NCBI GenBank assembly: GCA_020049245.1
Contig: JAIFLB010000078.1
Span: 1-12,054 of the forward strand
Source of the DNA: Betaproteobacteria bacterium
Lineage (GTDB): Bacteria > Pseudomonadota > Gammaproteobacteria > Burkholderiales > Thiobacillaceae
Direction: 5' to 3'
DNA length: 12,054 nucleotides
Shown: positions 1-7,347 of the stretch, piece by piece
Position numbering within the stretch: position 1 is the stretch's first letter
How the letters are laid out: each line of letters starts with the position of its first letter
Notes under the pieces: model-generated
The model's input: only the letters and a program-made list of their open reading frames with translations
What the model was told of the DNA's origin: nothing
Database searches by the model: none
Translations under genes and position numbers: made by a program

Positions 1-2
1 AT

Positions 3-2129
3 ATCCACAAGCAGACCTTCAAAGCCGGCACGCTGCTGATCCAGCTCGGCGGCCCGGGTTTGCTGATCGGTCTCGGTGGCGGCGCAGCGTCCAGCATGGG
101 CGCCGGCGCCAACATGGAAGCGCTGGATTTCGATTCGGTGCAGCGCGGCAATCCGGAAATCCAGCGGCGGGCGCAGGAAGTCATCGATCGGTGCTGGGCG
201 ATGGGCGAGGGCAACCCGATTCTCTCGGTGCATGACGTTGGCGCCGGCGGTTTATCGAATGCAATGCCAGAACTGGCCCATGGTGCTGGCCTTGGCGCGA
301 AGTTTGAATTGCGCGATGTGCTGAGCCTGGAACCCGGCATGTCGCCGCGTGAAATCTGGTGCAACGAAGCGCAGGAACGCTATGTGCTGGCGATTGCGCC
401 GGCCAGCCTGGGTCTGTTCCGCGCACTGTGCGAGCGTGAACGGTGTCCCTTCGCGGTGGTAGGCAAGGCGACCAAGGACGGCCAGTTGACGGTCACCGAC
501 CGCCATTTCAAGAACGCGCCGGTCGATATGGAAATGGACGTGCTGCTCGGCAAACCGCCGAAGATGACGCGCAAAGTTGAGCATGTGTCGCCGACTTTGA
601 CTCCGTTCACCGGCGAAGGGCTGGATTTGAACGAGGCCGCCTATCGCGTGTTGCGTCATCCCACTGTCGCCAACAAGAGTTTTTTGATCACCATCGGCGA
701 CCGCACCGTCGGCGGCTACACCGCGCGCGACCAGTTTGTCGGTCCCTGGCAGATGCCGGTGGCGGACGTGGCGGTCACCACGATGGGCTACGACACCTTG
801 CTGGGCGAAGCCTTTGCGCTGGGCGAACGCAGCCCGATCGCGTTGATCAACCCGGCCGCATCCGGCCGCATGGCGGTGGGTGAAGCACTGACCAACCTGG
901 CTGCCGCCGCAGTCAACGAGATCAGTGACATTCGGCTTTCCGCCAACTGGATGGCGGCAGCCGGGCATCCCGGCGAGGATGCCGCCTTGTTCGATACCGT
1001 GCAGGCGATCGGCAAGGAGCTCTGCCCGCAGCTCGGCATCAGCATCCCGGTGGGTAAGGACTCGATGTCGATGCGCACCAGCTGGCAAGAGGCGGACGTC
1101 AAAAAATCTGTGGTCTCGCCCCTGTCGCTGATCATCACCGCTTTCGCCCCCAGTTCGGATGCCAGCCGCACGCTGACGCCGCAACTTCGCCATGACGATG
1201 AAGAAACCGACCTCATCCTGCTTGATCTGGGGCGCGGCCAGAATCGCCTGGGCGGCAGCATTCTCGGCCAGGTCTATGGTGAACTGGGCGATGCCTGCCC
1301 TGATCTGGATGATCCCGCCCGGATGCAAGCCTTCTTTGCGCTGATTCAGCGCTTGAATCGCGAAGGCAAGCTGCTGGCGTATCACGACCGCGCCGATGGC
1401 GGCCTGTTTGCGACCATCTGCGAGATGGCTTTCGCTGGCCATTGCGGCGTCGATCTGGACGTCGATGAGCTGCGATATCACCGCCTGCACGATGACATCA
1501 TGCAGGACGTGGAAGCAGCGCCGGATCCGCATGAACCCTATACCAGCCGGCTGTTCGGCATTTTGTTCAACGAAGAACTGGGCGCCGTCATCCAGGTTCG
1601 CCGGGCAGATACCGGCGCGGTGATGAACGCCTGCTTCGAAGCCGGTCTGCGCGATGAGTTCTACATCATCGGCAGCACCAACCGGAAGGACCGAGTGCGC
1701 ATCCTGCGCGAGGGTGTCGCGGTTTTCGACGAGAAGCGCGCCAAGCTGCTCGCCGCCTGGTCGGAAACCAGCTACCGCATGCAGGCGCTACGCGACAACC
1801 CGGCATGTGCGCAGGCGGAATTCGACGGTCTGAGCGCGAAGAATGATCCCGGCCTGCATGCCGTGCTGAGTTTTGATCAGAACGAAGATGTCGCCGCGCC
1901 CTATGTGAAGAAAAAACGGGCTCAGCCGAAGATCGCCATCCTGCGTGAGCAGGGTGTCAACGGCGAGGTGGAAATGGCGGCTGCGTTTGCGCGCGCTGGC
2001 TTCACACCGGTTGACGTACACATGAGCGATATCCTGGCCGGACGCGTCAGCCTCAAGGCTTTCAAGGGCCTCGCCGCCTGTGGCGGTTTCAGTTACGGCG
2101 ATTCTTCACAATGCGCGGGCGAGCGATGA
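3..2129 (+). CDS. purL: Phosphoribosylformylglycinamidine synthase (FGAM synthase), 5'-partial, front portion of a frameshifted purL
   Basis: PurL converts FGAR, glutamine and ATP to FGAM in the cytoplasm (fourth step of de novo purine synthesis). The gene enters from the left edge in frame at base 3; roughly 400 N-terminal residues are outside the window, judging from the ~1295-residue enterobacterial form. Visible are the glycine-rich GLGGGAASSMGAG stretch, HDVGAGGLSNA, the second-half motifs PVGKDSMSM and YHDRADGGL, and the start of the glutaminase domain (ILREQGVNGEVEMAAAF). The frame is open until GGFSYGD at about 2100, then runs into eight unrelated residues and a stop at 2127-2129. The conserved continuation resumes in another frame (next entry). 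This is therefore the front part of one broken gene, not a complete protein. The family is very certain; whether the break is biological is not. Confidence 0.95.
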   Translation: MHKQTFKAGTLLIQLGGPGLLIGLGGGAASSMGAGANMEALDFDSVQRGNPEIQRRAQEVIDRCWAMGEGNPILSVHDVGAGGLSNAMPELAHGAGLGAKFELRDVLSLEPGMSPREIWCNEAQERYVLAIAPASLGLFRALCERERCPFAVVGKATKDGQLTVTDRHFKNAPVDMEMDVLLGKPPKMTRKVEHVSPTLTPFTGEGLDLNEAAYRVLRHPTVANKSFLITIGDRTVGGYTARDQFVGPWQMPVADVAVTTMGYDTLLGEAFALGERSPIALINPAASGRMAVGEALTNLAAAAVNEISDIRLSANWMAAAGHPGEDAALFDTVQAIGKELCPQLGISIPVGKDSMSMRTSWQEADVKKSVVSPLSLIITAFAPSSDASRTLTPQLRHDDEETDLILLDLGRGQNRLGGSILGQVYGELGDACPDLDDPARMQAFFALIQRLNREGKLLAYHDRADGGLFATICEMAFAGHCGVDLDVDELRYHRLHDDIMQDVEAAPDPHEPYTSRLFGILFNEELGAVIQVRRADTGAVMNACFEAGLRDEFYIIGSTNRKDRVRILREGVAVFDEKRAKLLAAWSETSYRMQALRDNPACAQAEFDGLSAKNDPGLHAVLSFDQNEDVAAPYVKKKRAQPKIAILREQGVNGEVEMAAAFARAGFTPVDVHMSDILAGRVSLKAFKGLAACGGFSYGDSSQCAGER

Positions 2130-2664
2130 ATTCCAGGCTTTTTTCCAGCGCAGCGACAGTTTTGCGCTCGGCGTCTGCAATGGCTGCCAGATGATGAGCC
2201 GCTTGTCCGGCATCATCCCCGGCGCGGAATACTGGCCGCGCTTCGAACGCAATCTGTCGGAACAGTTTGAAGCGCGCTTCGTCATGGTCGAAGTGCCGAA
2301 AACGCCCTCCATCCTGTTCGATGGCATGGCCGGCAGTCGCATGCCAATCGTCGTTTCGCATGGCGAGGGCAGGGCGGTGTTCGGGCATGACAAGGAAAGC
2401 GGCAAGGCGCAGCGGAAAGCGGCGGAAGTCTGTCTGCGCTACGTCGATAACCGTGGTCGGAAAACCGAAACCTATCCGATGAACCCGAACGGCTCGCCCA
2501 AGGGCATCACCGGCCTGACCACGCCGGACGGCCGCTTCACGATCATGATGCCGCACCCAGAACGCGTCTTCCGCGCGGTTCAACATTCCTGGAAACCCGC
2601 CGAATGGCGTGAGGACGGGCCGTGGCTGCGACTGTTCAGGAACGCCAGGAAATGGGTCGGCTGA
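2080..2664 (+). CDS. purL: C-terminal glutamine amidotransferase part of frameshifted purL
   Basis: This is the rest of the PurL glutaminase domain, which supplies ammonia from glutamine to the synthase domain. Family-like sequence begins with ILHNARASDEF at 2101. The open frame can be extended to a GTG at 2080, but its first seven residues are out-of-frame purL and no ribosome binding site precedes it, so independent translation is unlikely. The catalytic cysteine is in GVCNGCQMM (codon 2176-2178). The His and Glu of the triad are in MPHPERVFR (2554-2556 and 2560-2562). The end, FRNARKWVG, matches the usual PurL C-terminus, so only the junction is damaged. The stop codon is 12 bases from the convergent stop of the LysM-FecR gene, with no obvious terminator between them. 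Confidence 0.9.
   Translation: MAVSVTAILHNARASDEFQAFFQRSDSFALGVCNGCQMMSRLSGIIPGAEYWPRFERNLSEQFEARFVMVEVPKTPSILFDGMAGSRMPIVVSHGEGRAVFGHDKESGKAQRKAAEVCLRYVDNRGRKTETYPMNPNGSPKGITGLTTPDGRFTIMMPHPERVFRAVQHSWKPAEWREDGPWLRLFRNARKWVG
2097..2104 (+). other. Frame break in purL, probable 35-base deletion at a CGAT microhomology
   Basis: Upstream the frame reads GGFSYGD; the next bases in another frame read ILHNARA. In PurL proteins as remembered, these are joined by about eleven conserved residues (VLGAGEGWAKS). Losing those plus two bases of the Asp codon gives 35 bases, which shifts the frame as observed. The junction holds CGAT at 2099-2102, consistent with deletion between two short CGAT copies, one after TACGG and one before TTCTT. 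The missing residues belong to the conserved loop near the glutaminase active site. The size is inferred from family conservation, not seen. Confidence 0.8.
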
Positions 2665-2676
2665 AATTGGCCTCGA

Positions 2677-4581
2677 TCAAGGCGCAAATATCATAAAAGG
2701 CAGCAGCCACCATGGCTTGAACGCCGTTGGCACTTCAATCTGAACTGAAGTACTGGGCAGGCTTTCCTGTTGGTCGGCATTCAACGCAATCACGCGTAAC
2801 CAGTAAGTGCCGGCTGCGGGTTTGGCCAGGCGCGCTTCAGGCATCTGTACGACAGGGCGGGCGATCACTTCGGTAAACGCTTGATTTCGACTGAGTTCAA
2901 CGCGGTAAGCCGGGGCGGAGCCGGACCAGTTGGCAAACAGGCCATCTTGATCGAGGCGGAAACGTGGCATTTCCGGTTGCGCCGGCAGCGGCTGATACCG
3001 CCAGCTTGCAGATTTCGAGAATCCTTGTGAAACATCATCCGCACCCAGCGCTGCAACCCGCCAATACCAGTTGCCGGGCGCCTTCGAGGTTGTGGTGAGT
3101 TGGGTTTCAGGCGTGCGTTGATCGACCACTGTCTGGGCAAAACCCGGGTCAGCCGCAATCTGGACTTGATAGGCTAACGTCTCTGAAGCCGCTTGCCACT
3201 CCAGTTTTACTTCCGGATTGGTCGTGACCCGTTGCTTTTCACTTTCCGGCAGCAACAAGGGGATGGCAGGCGGCGGCTGCACCCTGAAAGCGCGGTGTGG
3301 GCTGAATGCACGTGGTTGGCCTTGTGCATCCAGGCTGGCGATGCGCCAATGCCATTCGCCGCTGGCCAGGGTTTCACGGGTTGATTCGTTTGTCGGTGAA
3401 ATGGAAGGTAATCGGCGTTCGATGACGCTCTGGCCAAATTCTGGCGTCGGCGCCAACTGCAGCAGATATCCCTGGGCGCCTTCAGCGGCATGCCAGGCGA
3501 GTTCGATTTCGTGCTGCGCGATGCGTTCGCCCAATGCCGGTTTCTGTGGCATCGGCGGCAATGGCCGCGCGCTGAGGCTGAAAGCATGCTCGGCGTTGAA
3601 GCCTTCGAGGCCGAGTCGGTCAATTCCGCGCACACGTAGGAAATATTCCCCGTCCGGCAATTCGGGAGTCAACTCCATGGCGGCCTGAGACACCATGTCA
3701 TCGCGCAGCAGGGTCAGGAAATTGGCGTCCTCGGAGAGTTGAACGCGCCAGGCTTGGGCGGCGGGATTTTCCGGCCAGGTCAAACTGGCCGGGAGCTGGT
3801 TGAGCTTGCCGGGCAGCGCGGACAAATCGGGCTTGGCCAGCAGACTGGTCGGTGGCGCCGGCGGTTTGCCGAGCTCGGCATAGGTGCCAAAGCCAGCGTC
3901 GACCTGAACATCCTGGCCTTGCGCGGACACCGCAACCGCACCCTCGGTCACTTCATTGCGCATGGTTTTGCCATCTTCCGCGACATTCAGTCGAAATTCC
4001 GTGCCGCGCAGACCCGCGACCGCGATTGGGGTGCGCACCCTGAAACCGCCCGCCGGGGCAAGTTGCTTCCCGGCGCTGGCTTCCAGGCGCCCGCTGTCGA
4101 GCGATATCTCGGTCGAAACCATGCCGGTTTTGCCATAACTGGCGAGACGGCCAAAGTTGAGCTTGCTTGCTGCCTGCTGGGTGAGTTGGGTTTTGTCGGC
4201 GAATTGGTAGCTGACGCTGGCGCCGGGACCGGTCAGCACGGTTTCGCCGCCGGTCAAGGTTGCGCCGCTGACCAGAGGTTGGAACGGGCCATCGGCGGAC
4301 TTGAAGCGAGCGTTGCCTTTCACCGCGATAACGTTGACCGCCGCTGGCGTGACTTTCAACAATTCAACCGGGATTTTGAGGCGGCTGTTGGCGGGCAGGT
4401 GTTTGGGCACGCTGACACCATTTGCGGTCTGGATTTTCGGCCAGTCTTTTGGATTCTTCAGATACGCCTGGCCGATACCGCTCAAGGTATCGCCAGGCAC
4501 CGTCAGATACAGCCAGTCGGCCGCCTGGGCGGAAAAAACAGCCAGCATGGCAAGGGCAGGAAGCAGTTGTGCAGTGCGCAT
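2677..4581 (-). CDS. Exported LysM-FecR domain protein with four fibronectin III-like repeats
   Basis: A 634-residue protein. Residues 1-20 form a signal peptide ending FSAQA. A LysM-type module follows at about 22-70 (VPGDTLSGIGQAYL, then WPKIQTANG), suggesting peptidoglycan contact. A FecR-type beta domain spans about 82-200, with the hallmark RTPIAVAGLRGTEFRL at 183-198. Four repeats of about 75-80 residues follow (about 265-338, 358-434, 458-530, 547-617), each of the pattern LxW...Y.(V/L)Q(L/I)...F...W.(W/L)R(V/I), like fibronectin III strands. The protein ends in a short hydrophobic WWLLPFMIF. There is no FecR-type cytoplasmic anti-sigma region and no sigma factor nearby, so a classical iron-uptake role is not supported; a periplasmic or surface scaffold is more likely. 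The ATG follows directly after the 56-base spacer shared with divergent purT. The binding partner is unknown. Confidence 0.88.
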   Translation of the reverse strand: MRTAQLLPALAMLAVFSAQAADWLYLTVPGDTLSGIGQAYLKNPKDWPKIQTANGVSVPKHLPANSRLKIPVELLKVTPAAVNVIAVKGNARFKSADGPFQPLVSGATLTGGETVLTGPGASVSYQFADKTQLTQQAASKLNFGRLASYGKTGMVSTEISLDSGRLEASAGKQLAPAGGFRVRTPIAVAGLRGTEFRLNVAEDGKTMRNEVTEGAVAVSAQGQDVQVDAGFGTYAELGKPPAPPTSLLAKPDLSALPGKLNQLPASLTWPENPAAQAWRVQLSEDANFLTLLRDDMVSQAAMELTPELPDGEYFLRVRGIDRLGLEGFNAEHAFSLSARPLPPMPQKPALGERIAQHEIELAWHAAEGAQGYLLQLAPTPEFGQSVIERRLPSISPTNESTRETLASGEWHWRIASLDAQGQPRAFSPHRAFRVQPPPAIPLLLPESEKQRVTTNPEVKLEWQAASETLAYQVQIAADPGFAQTVVDQRTPETQLTTTSKAPGNWYWRVAALGADDVSQGFSKSASWRYQPLPAQPEMPRFRLDQDGLFANWSGSAPAYRVELSRNQAFTEVIARPVVQMPEARLAKPAAGTYWLRVIALNADQQESLPSTSVQIEVPTAFKPWWLLPFMIFAP

Positions 4582-4637
4582 GAGAAGTCTCTTACGGTAA
4601 GCTTGAGGGCTCGATAAGCCGCAAGGATACCTCTCTC
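4582..4637. promoter_or_regulatory. Divergent spacer between LysM-FecR gene and purT
   Basis: Only 56 bases separate the two start codons, so promoters for both genes must lie here or inside the opposing coding regions. A small inverted repeat, CTTAC-G-GTAAG, occupies 4591-4601. The purT ribosome binding site AAGGA is at 4623-4627, ten bases before its ATG. No convincing -35/-10 pair was found by eye, and nothing resembling a riboswitch fits in this length. Confidence 0.4.
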
Positions 4638-5843
4638 ATGTTCATTGGAACGCCGTTATCTTCATCTGCTACCCGAGTCATGCTGTTGGGGTCTGGCGAA
4701 CTGGGCAAGGAAGTCATCATCGCGTTTCAACGCCTGGGGGTTGAGGTGATCGCGGTCGACCGTTATGACGACGCACCCGGGCACCAGGTCGCGCATCGGG
4801 CGCAGACCATCGATATGACTGACGGCAATGTGTTGGCTCGATTAATCGATTCAGAGCGCCCGGCGATTGTGGTGCCGGAAATCGAGGCGATTGCGACTGA
4901 AACCCTGGTGGAATTGGAAAAGGCCGGGCTTTGCCAGGTGATTCCGAGCGCGCGCGCGGCGAACTTGACGATGAATCGCGAAGGTATTCGTCGACTGGCG
5001 GCAGAAGAACTCAAACTACCGACGTCCCGTTATGCCTTTGCCGACTCTTTGCCAAGCCTGCGCGCGGCGGTGGAAGGCAATGACGGCATCGGTTTTCCCT
5101 GCATCATCAAGCCGGTAATGTCGTCATCCGGCAAGGGCCAGAGCCGCGTCAACGGGCTGAACGATCTGGGCACCGCCTGGGATTACGCCAATGCCGGCGG
5201 GCGCGTCAAAAAGGGCCGTGTGATTGTTGAAGCAGTGGTTGATTTCGATTACGAGATCACCTTGTTGACGGTGCGCGCGCGCAATGCCGACGCTGAGGTG
5301 CAAACCCACTTTTGCGCGCCGATTGGCCATGTCCAGGTCAACGGTGATTACGTTGAAAGCTGGCAGCCGCAGGCTATGAGCGAGACCGCCTTGGCGCGCG
5401 CGCAGGAAATCGCCAAGGCGGTCACCGATAATCTGGGTGGCGTTGGCTTGTTTGGCGTCGAGTGTTTCGTCAAGGGCGATCAAGTCTGGTTTTCCGAAGT
5501 CAGCCCGCGCCCGCATGACACCGGCATGGTGACCATGAGCAGCCAGAAACAGAGCGAATTTGAACTGCACGCGCGCGCCATCCTCGGCTTGCCGGTCGAT
5601 GTCACGTTGCGTTCGCCGGGCGCTTCGGCAGTGATCTACGGCGGCGTGGATGCCGTCGGTGTTCGCTTTGAAGGGGTGGATGCCGCGTTGCGGATACCGG
5701 GAACTGACCTGCGCCTGTTCGGCAAACCGGAGTCTTTCAAGAATCGTCGCATGGGCGTCGTGTTGGCGGAGGGTGTCGATACCGATCAGGCGCGACAACG
5801 TGCCAAGGCAGCCGCCGCGCTGGTGAAACCGGTCGCTATCTAG
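4638..5843 (+). CDS. purT: Formate-dependent phosphoribosylglycinamide formyltransferase (GAR transformylase 2)
   Basis: PurT makes FGAR from GAR, formate and ATP, a folate-independent alternative to PurN at the third step of purine synthesis. The protein is 401 residues, close to the 392 of the enterobacterial enzyme, and is recognisable along its whole length. The N-terminal fold has RVMLLGSGELGKEV (13-26) and EVIAVDRY (36-43). VPEIEAIAT (79-87) and NREGIRRLAAEEL (113-125) follow. The ATP-grasp part has CIIKPVMSSSGKGQ (155-168), EITLLTV (206-212), and FSEVSPRPHDTGMVT (285-299) carrying metal- and substrate-binding residues. The ATG at 4638 is preceded by AAGGA at ten bases and gives the usual family N-terminus (TRVMLLGSGELG within the first 25 residues). 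It is intact, unlike nearby purL, which uses its product. Confidence 0.97.
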   Translation: MFIGTPLSSSATRVMLLGSGELGKEVIIAFQRLGVEVIAVDRYDDAPGHQVAHRAQTIDMTDGNVLARLIDSERPAIVVPEIEAIATETLVELEKAGLCQVIPSARAANLTMNREGIRRLAAEELKLPTSRYAFADSLPSLRAAVEGNDGIGFPCIIKPVMSSSGKGQSRVNGLNDLGTAWDYANAGGRVKKGRVIVEAVVDFDYEITLLTVRARNADAEVQTHFCAPIGHVQVNGDYVESWQPQAMSETALARAQEIAKAVTDNLGGVGLFGVECFVKGDQVWFSEVSPRPHDTGMVTMSSQKQSEFELHARAILGLPVDVTLRSPGASAVIYGGVDAVGVRFEGVDAALRIPGTDLRLFGKPESFKNRRMGVVLAEGVDTDQARQRAKAAAALVKPVAI

Positions 5844-5891
5844 CCCGGAGAATTACTGTTTCACCAAAGCACGAAAGAGAGACGCAAAAGA

Positions 5892-5929
5892 TTTGCGCCC
5901 TCGGCATCGGATGATGCGGAGGGCGCAAA
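5892..5929 (-). terminator. Strong hairpin, probable terminator of the 386-residue secreted protein gene
   Basis: An 11-bp perfect stem pairs TTTGCGCCCTC (5892-5902) with GAGGGCGCAAA (5919-5929). After one G-G mismatch, an inner 5-bp stem GCATC/GATGC follows with a four-base loop GGAT. Read on the minus strand, the stem is followed by TCTTTT, a modest T-tract, and it lies 28 bases after the stop at 5958. On the plus strand CAGAATC follows, with no T-run, so it would terminate purT transcripts poorly. The left flank CGCAAA (5883-5888) can also pair with TTTGCG at the hairpin base, offering an alternative fold. Confidence 0.7.
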
Positions 5930-5957
5930 CAGAATCAGGAATAGATCCGGGGAAAGA

Positions 5958-7118
5958 TCAGGAACACACCTGCTGCAAATTGAATGACAGCAGATTGGTT
6001 TTGTTCAAGCCATCAAAACCAAAATTCACCGCTTCGTGCAACAACTTCATTGGCGGCGGCGTGATGCCGATGACTTCGGTCGGGCACTTGAAATTCAGCA
6101 CCACCAACGGCTTTTCACCAGTCGGATAGACCTTCTTGATGGTCGGCAGAATATTCGAATCACCAGTCAGGGGAATCATCATCTTCAAGCTGGCAAAGAT
6201 CGAATTGACCGGATTGGACGACGGAGACGTCGCCTGCTGCCTATTTACCTGAACCGGAATCTGGACTGGCATCTGAATCTGTTTGGGTAGCTGACTTACT
6301 ACCGGAGCCTGGACCTGGGGCGCGGCCATGGAAGTTGCCGGCGGGGCTACTGCGGCGGCGGCAAGATTGGGGAATTGCGGTAACGAAGGCCAGGAAAACT
6401 TGAAGCCACTGCCAAAGTCACTGAATGATTTGATCGCATCCTGAACTTTGACTGGTTGTGCCTGATAGGACAGGTAGGGGTTTTTGTAGCCGGCCGGCGT
6501 ACCGTTCCAGGTTGGGTAAGCAGCAACGGGCGCTTTGAATGGGTTGACCGCTACCGGTGTTGGCGCAGCGTTAACCGCCGCTGCGTAGTTCGGTGGCTCA
6601 AGACTGGGCAGTGCAACAGGGCTGGGGTCAGCAGGCGCGGGCGCGGCAATCACTGGCGTCACCGGGACAGGTGCGGCAGCGACAACTGATTCAGGTGCTG
6701 TAACCGGGACAACTGCTGAAGGGGCTGCGGCAGCGACAACAACGGTTGCAGCCGGAGCAACGGTTGTGGCGGCAATTGACTGGGCCGGACGCGCTGACAA
6801 GGGCAGAATGGCCGCTGGCTGATTCGCGAAATAGGGATTATTTGTAACATTGCCGGCAGCGACTGGAAACGACTGTGGCAGTTCGGAACTTGCCAGCTTC
6901 AGGGGTTCCGGCTTCTGGGATTCCAAATTCAGCGCGGTTGCTGCTTGGCGCACGTTGGCAGAAGGCTTGACTGACGTTGCTTTGACAGCTTTGACTTTCT
7001 TGCTGGCCGTCTTGGCGCGATTGACCTGAATATCCGACGCGCTGGAAGCCGCACTGATCGGGAGCAGGGAAAATGATGCGAAAAGCGACAAACTGAGGAT
7101 CAAGGGCGAATGTTTCAT
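5958..7118 (-). CDS. Exported Ala/Pro/Val-rich protein of unknown function
   Basis: No family recognised. The 386-residue product starts MKHSPLILSLSLFASFSLLP, a good Sec signal peptide likely cleaved near residues 23-27. A Lys-rich stretch follows (about 35-52, KTASKKVKAVKATSVK), then a low-complexity Ala/Pro/Val region (about 103-175), which suggests a flexible linker across the periplasm or wall. Two related motifs stand out, NPYFANQ (94-100) and NPYLSYQ (213-219). The last ~85 residues are complex and probably folded, with cysteines 345 and 385 that could form a disulphide and a PTGEKPLVVLNFKCP segment. RBS AAAGGT (plus-strand 7126-7131) lies seven bases before the ATG, supporting this start. 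It is monocistronic, with a hairpin downstream. The sequence looks somewhat more AT-rich than its neighbours at the C-terminal end. A structural or envelope role is a guess from composition only. Confidence 0.8.
   Translation of the reverse strand: MKHSPLILSLSLFASFSLLPISAASSASDIQVNRAKTASKKVKAVKATSVKPSANVRQAATALNLESQKPEPLKLASSELPQSFPVAAGNVTNNPYFANQPAAILPLSARPAQSIAATTVAPAATVVVAAAAPSAVVPVTAPESVVAAAPVPVTPVIAAPAPADPSPVALPSLEPPNYAAAVNAAPTPVAVNPFKAPVAAYPTWNGTPAGYKNPYLSYQAQPVKVQDAIKSFSDFGSGFKFSWPSLPQFPNLAAAAVAPPATSMAAPQVQAPVVSQLPKQIQMPVQIPVQVNRQQATSPSSNPVNSIFASLKMMIPLTGDSNILPTIKKVYPTGEKPLVVLNFKCPTEVIGITPPPMKLLHEAVNFGFDGLNKTNLLSFNLQQVCS
6672..6740 (-). repeat. Short internal direct repeats in the Ala/Val/Pro-rich coding region
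   Basis: The 15-base string TGCGGCAGCGACAAC occurs twice, at 6672-6686 and 6726-6740, 54 bases apart. ACCGGGACA also occurs at 6661-6669 and 6703-6711. These degenerate repeats encode part of the Ala/Val/Pro linker of the secreted protein and could allow in-frame length change, since 54 is a multiple of three. Whether length varies between strains cannot be seen. Confidence 0.6.
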
Positions 7119-7347
7119 TCTGGCGACCTTTATTGAGTTAGACGATTGATCGCCTAGAGTTCGCGAAGCTAACCATCACCGGAGCGAGAGTCAACAAGCC
7201 CTTGCTTATATAGCGGTAATGACTGTTTTTAGTGTATCGATATGGCCAATTCGATAGTTTCACTTAATGGCTGTTCGCAAGACAAATGCGCTTGCAGCGA
7301 TCATCATGCTGCACTGCATGATGACGCATCCTGATGGAGAGTATTCG
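7119..7347. promoter_or_regulatory. Intergenic region between divergent genes, with an operator-like palindrome
   Basis: The region separates the minus-strand secreted protein from the small plus-strand ORF before hypF. At 7238-7253 lies the imperfect palindrome CGATATGGCCAATTCG, with inner TGGCCA and outer CGA/TCG matching. On the minus strand TTGACT (about 7186-7191) sits 17 bases from a poor TAGCTT, a weak candidate promoter. No tRNA, hairpin terminator or riboswitch was recognised. The part from 7267 is also open in the frame of the small ORF and could be coding if its first ATG is used. Confidence 0.4.

Noticed and set aside
252..1532. Long minus-strand open frame opposite purL
   Set aside because: It lies entirely opposite strongly family-like purL, has biased low-meaning composition, and is a typical antisense open frame of GC-rich coding DNA.
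2666..2688. Small stem GCCT/AGGC between convergent purL and LysM-FecR genes as a terminator
   Set aside because: Only four contiguous pairs, no T-run, and it overlaps the end of the FecR coding region.
3739..4617. 292-codon plus-strand open frame opposite the LysM-FecR gene
   Set aside because: The minus-strand protein has a signal peptide, LysM and FecR motifs; the plus-strand frame is a GC-rich shadow.
5882..5898. Resemblance to the enterobacterial PurR operator (ACGCAAA ... TTTGCGC) just after purT
   Set aside because: The half-sites are three bases apart instead of two, the site is downstream of purT, not at its promoter, and it is explained by the hairpin arm. PurR of that type is mainly gammaproteobacterial.
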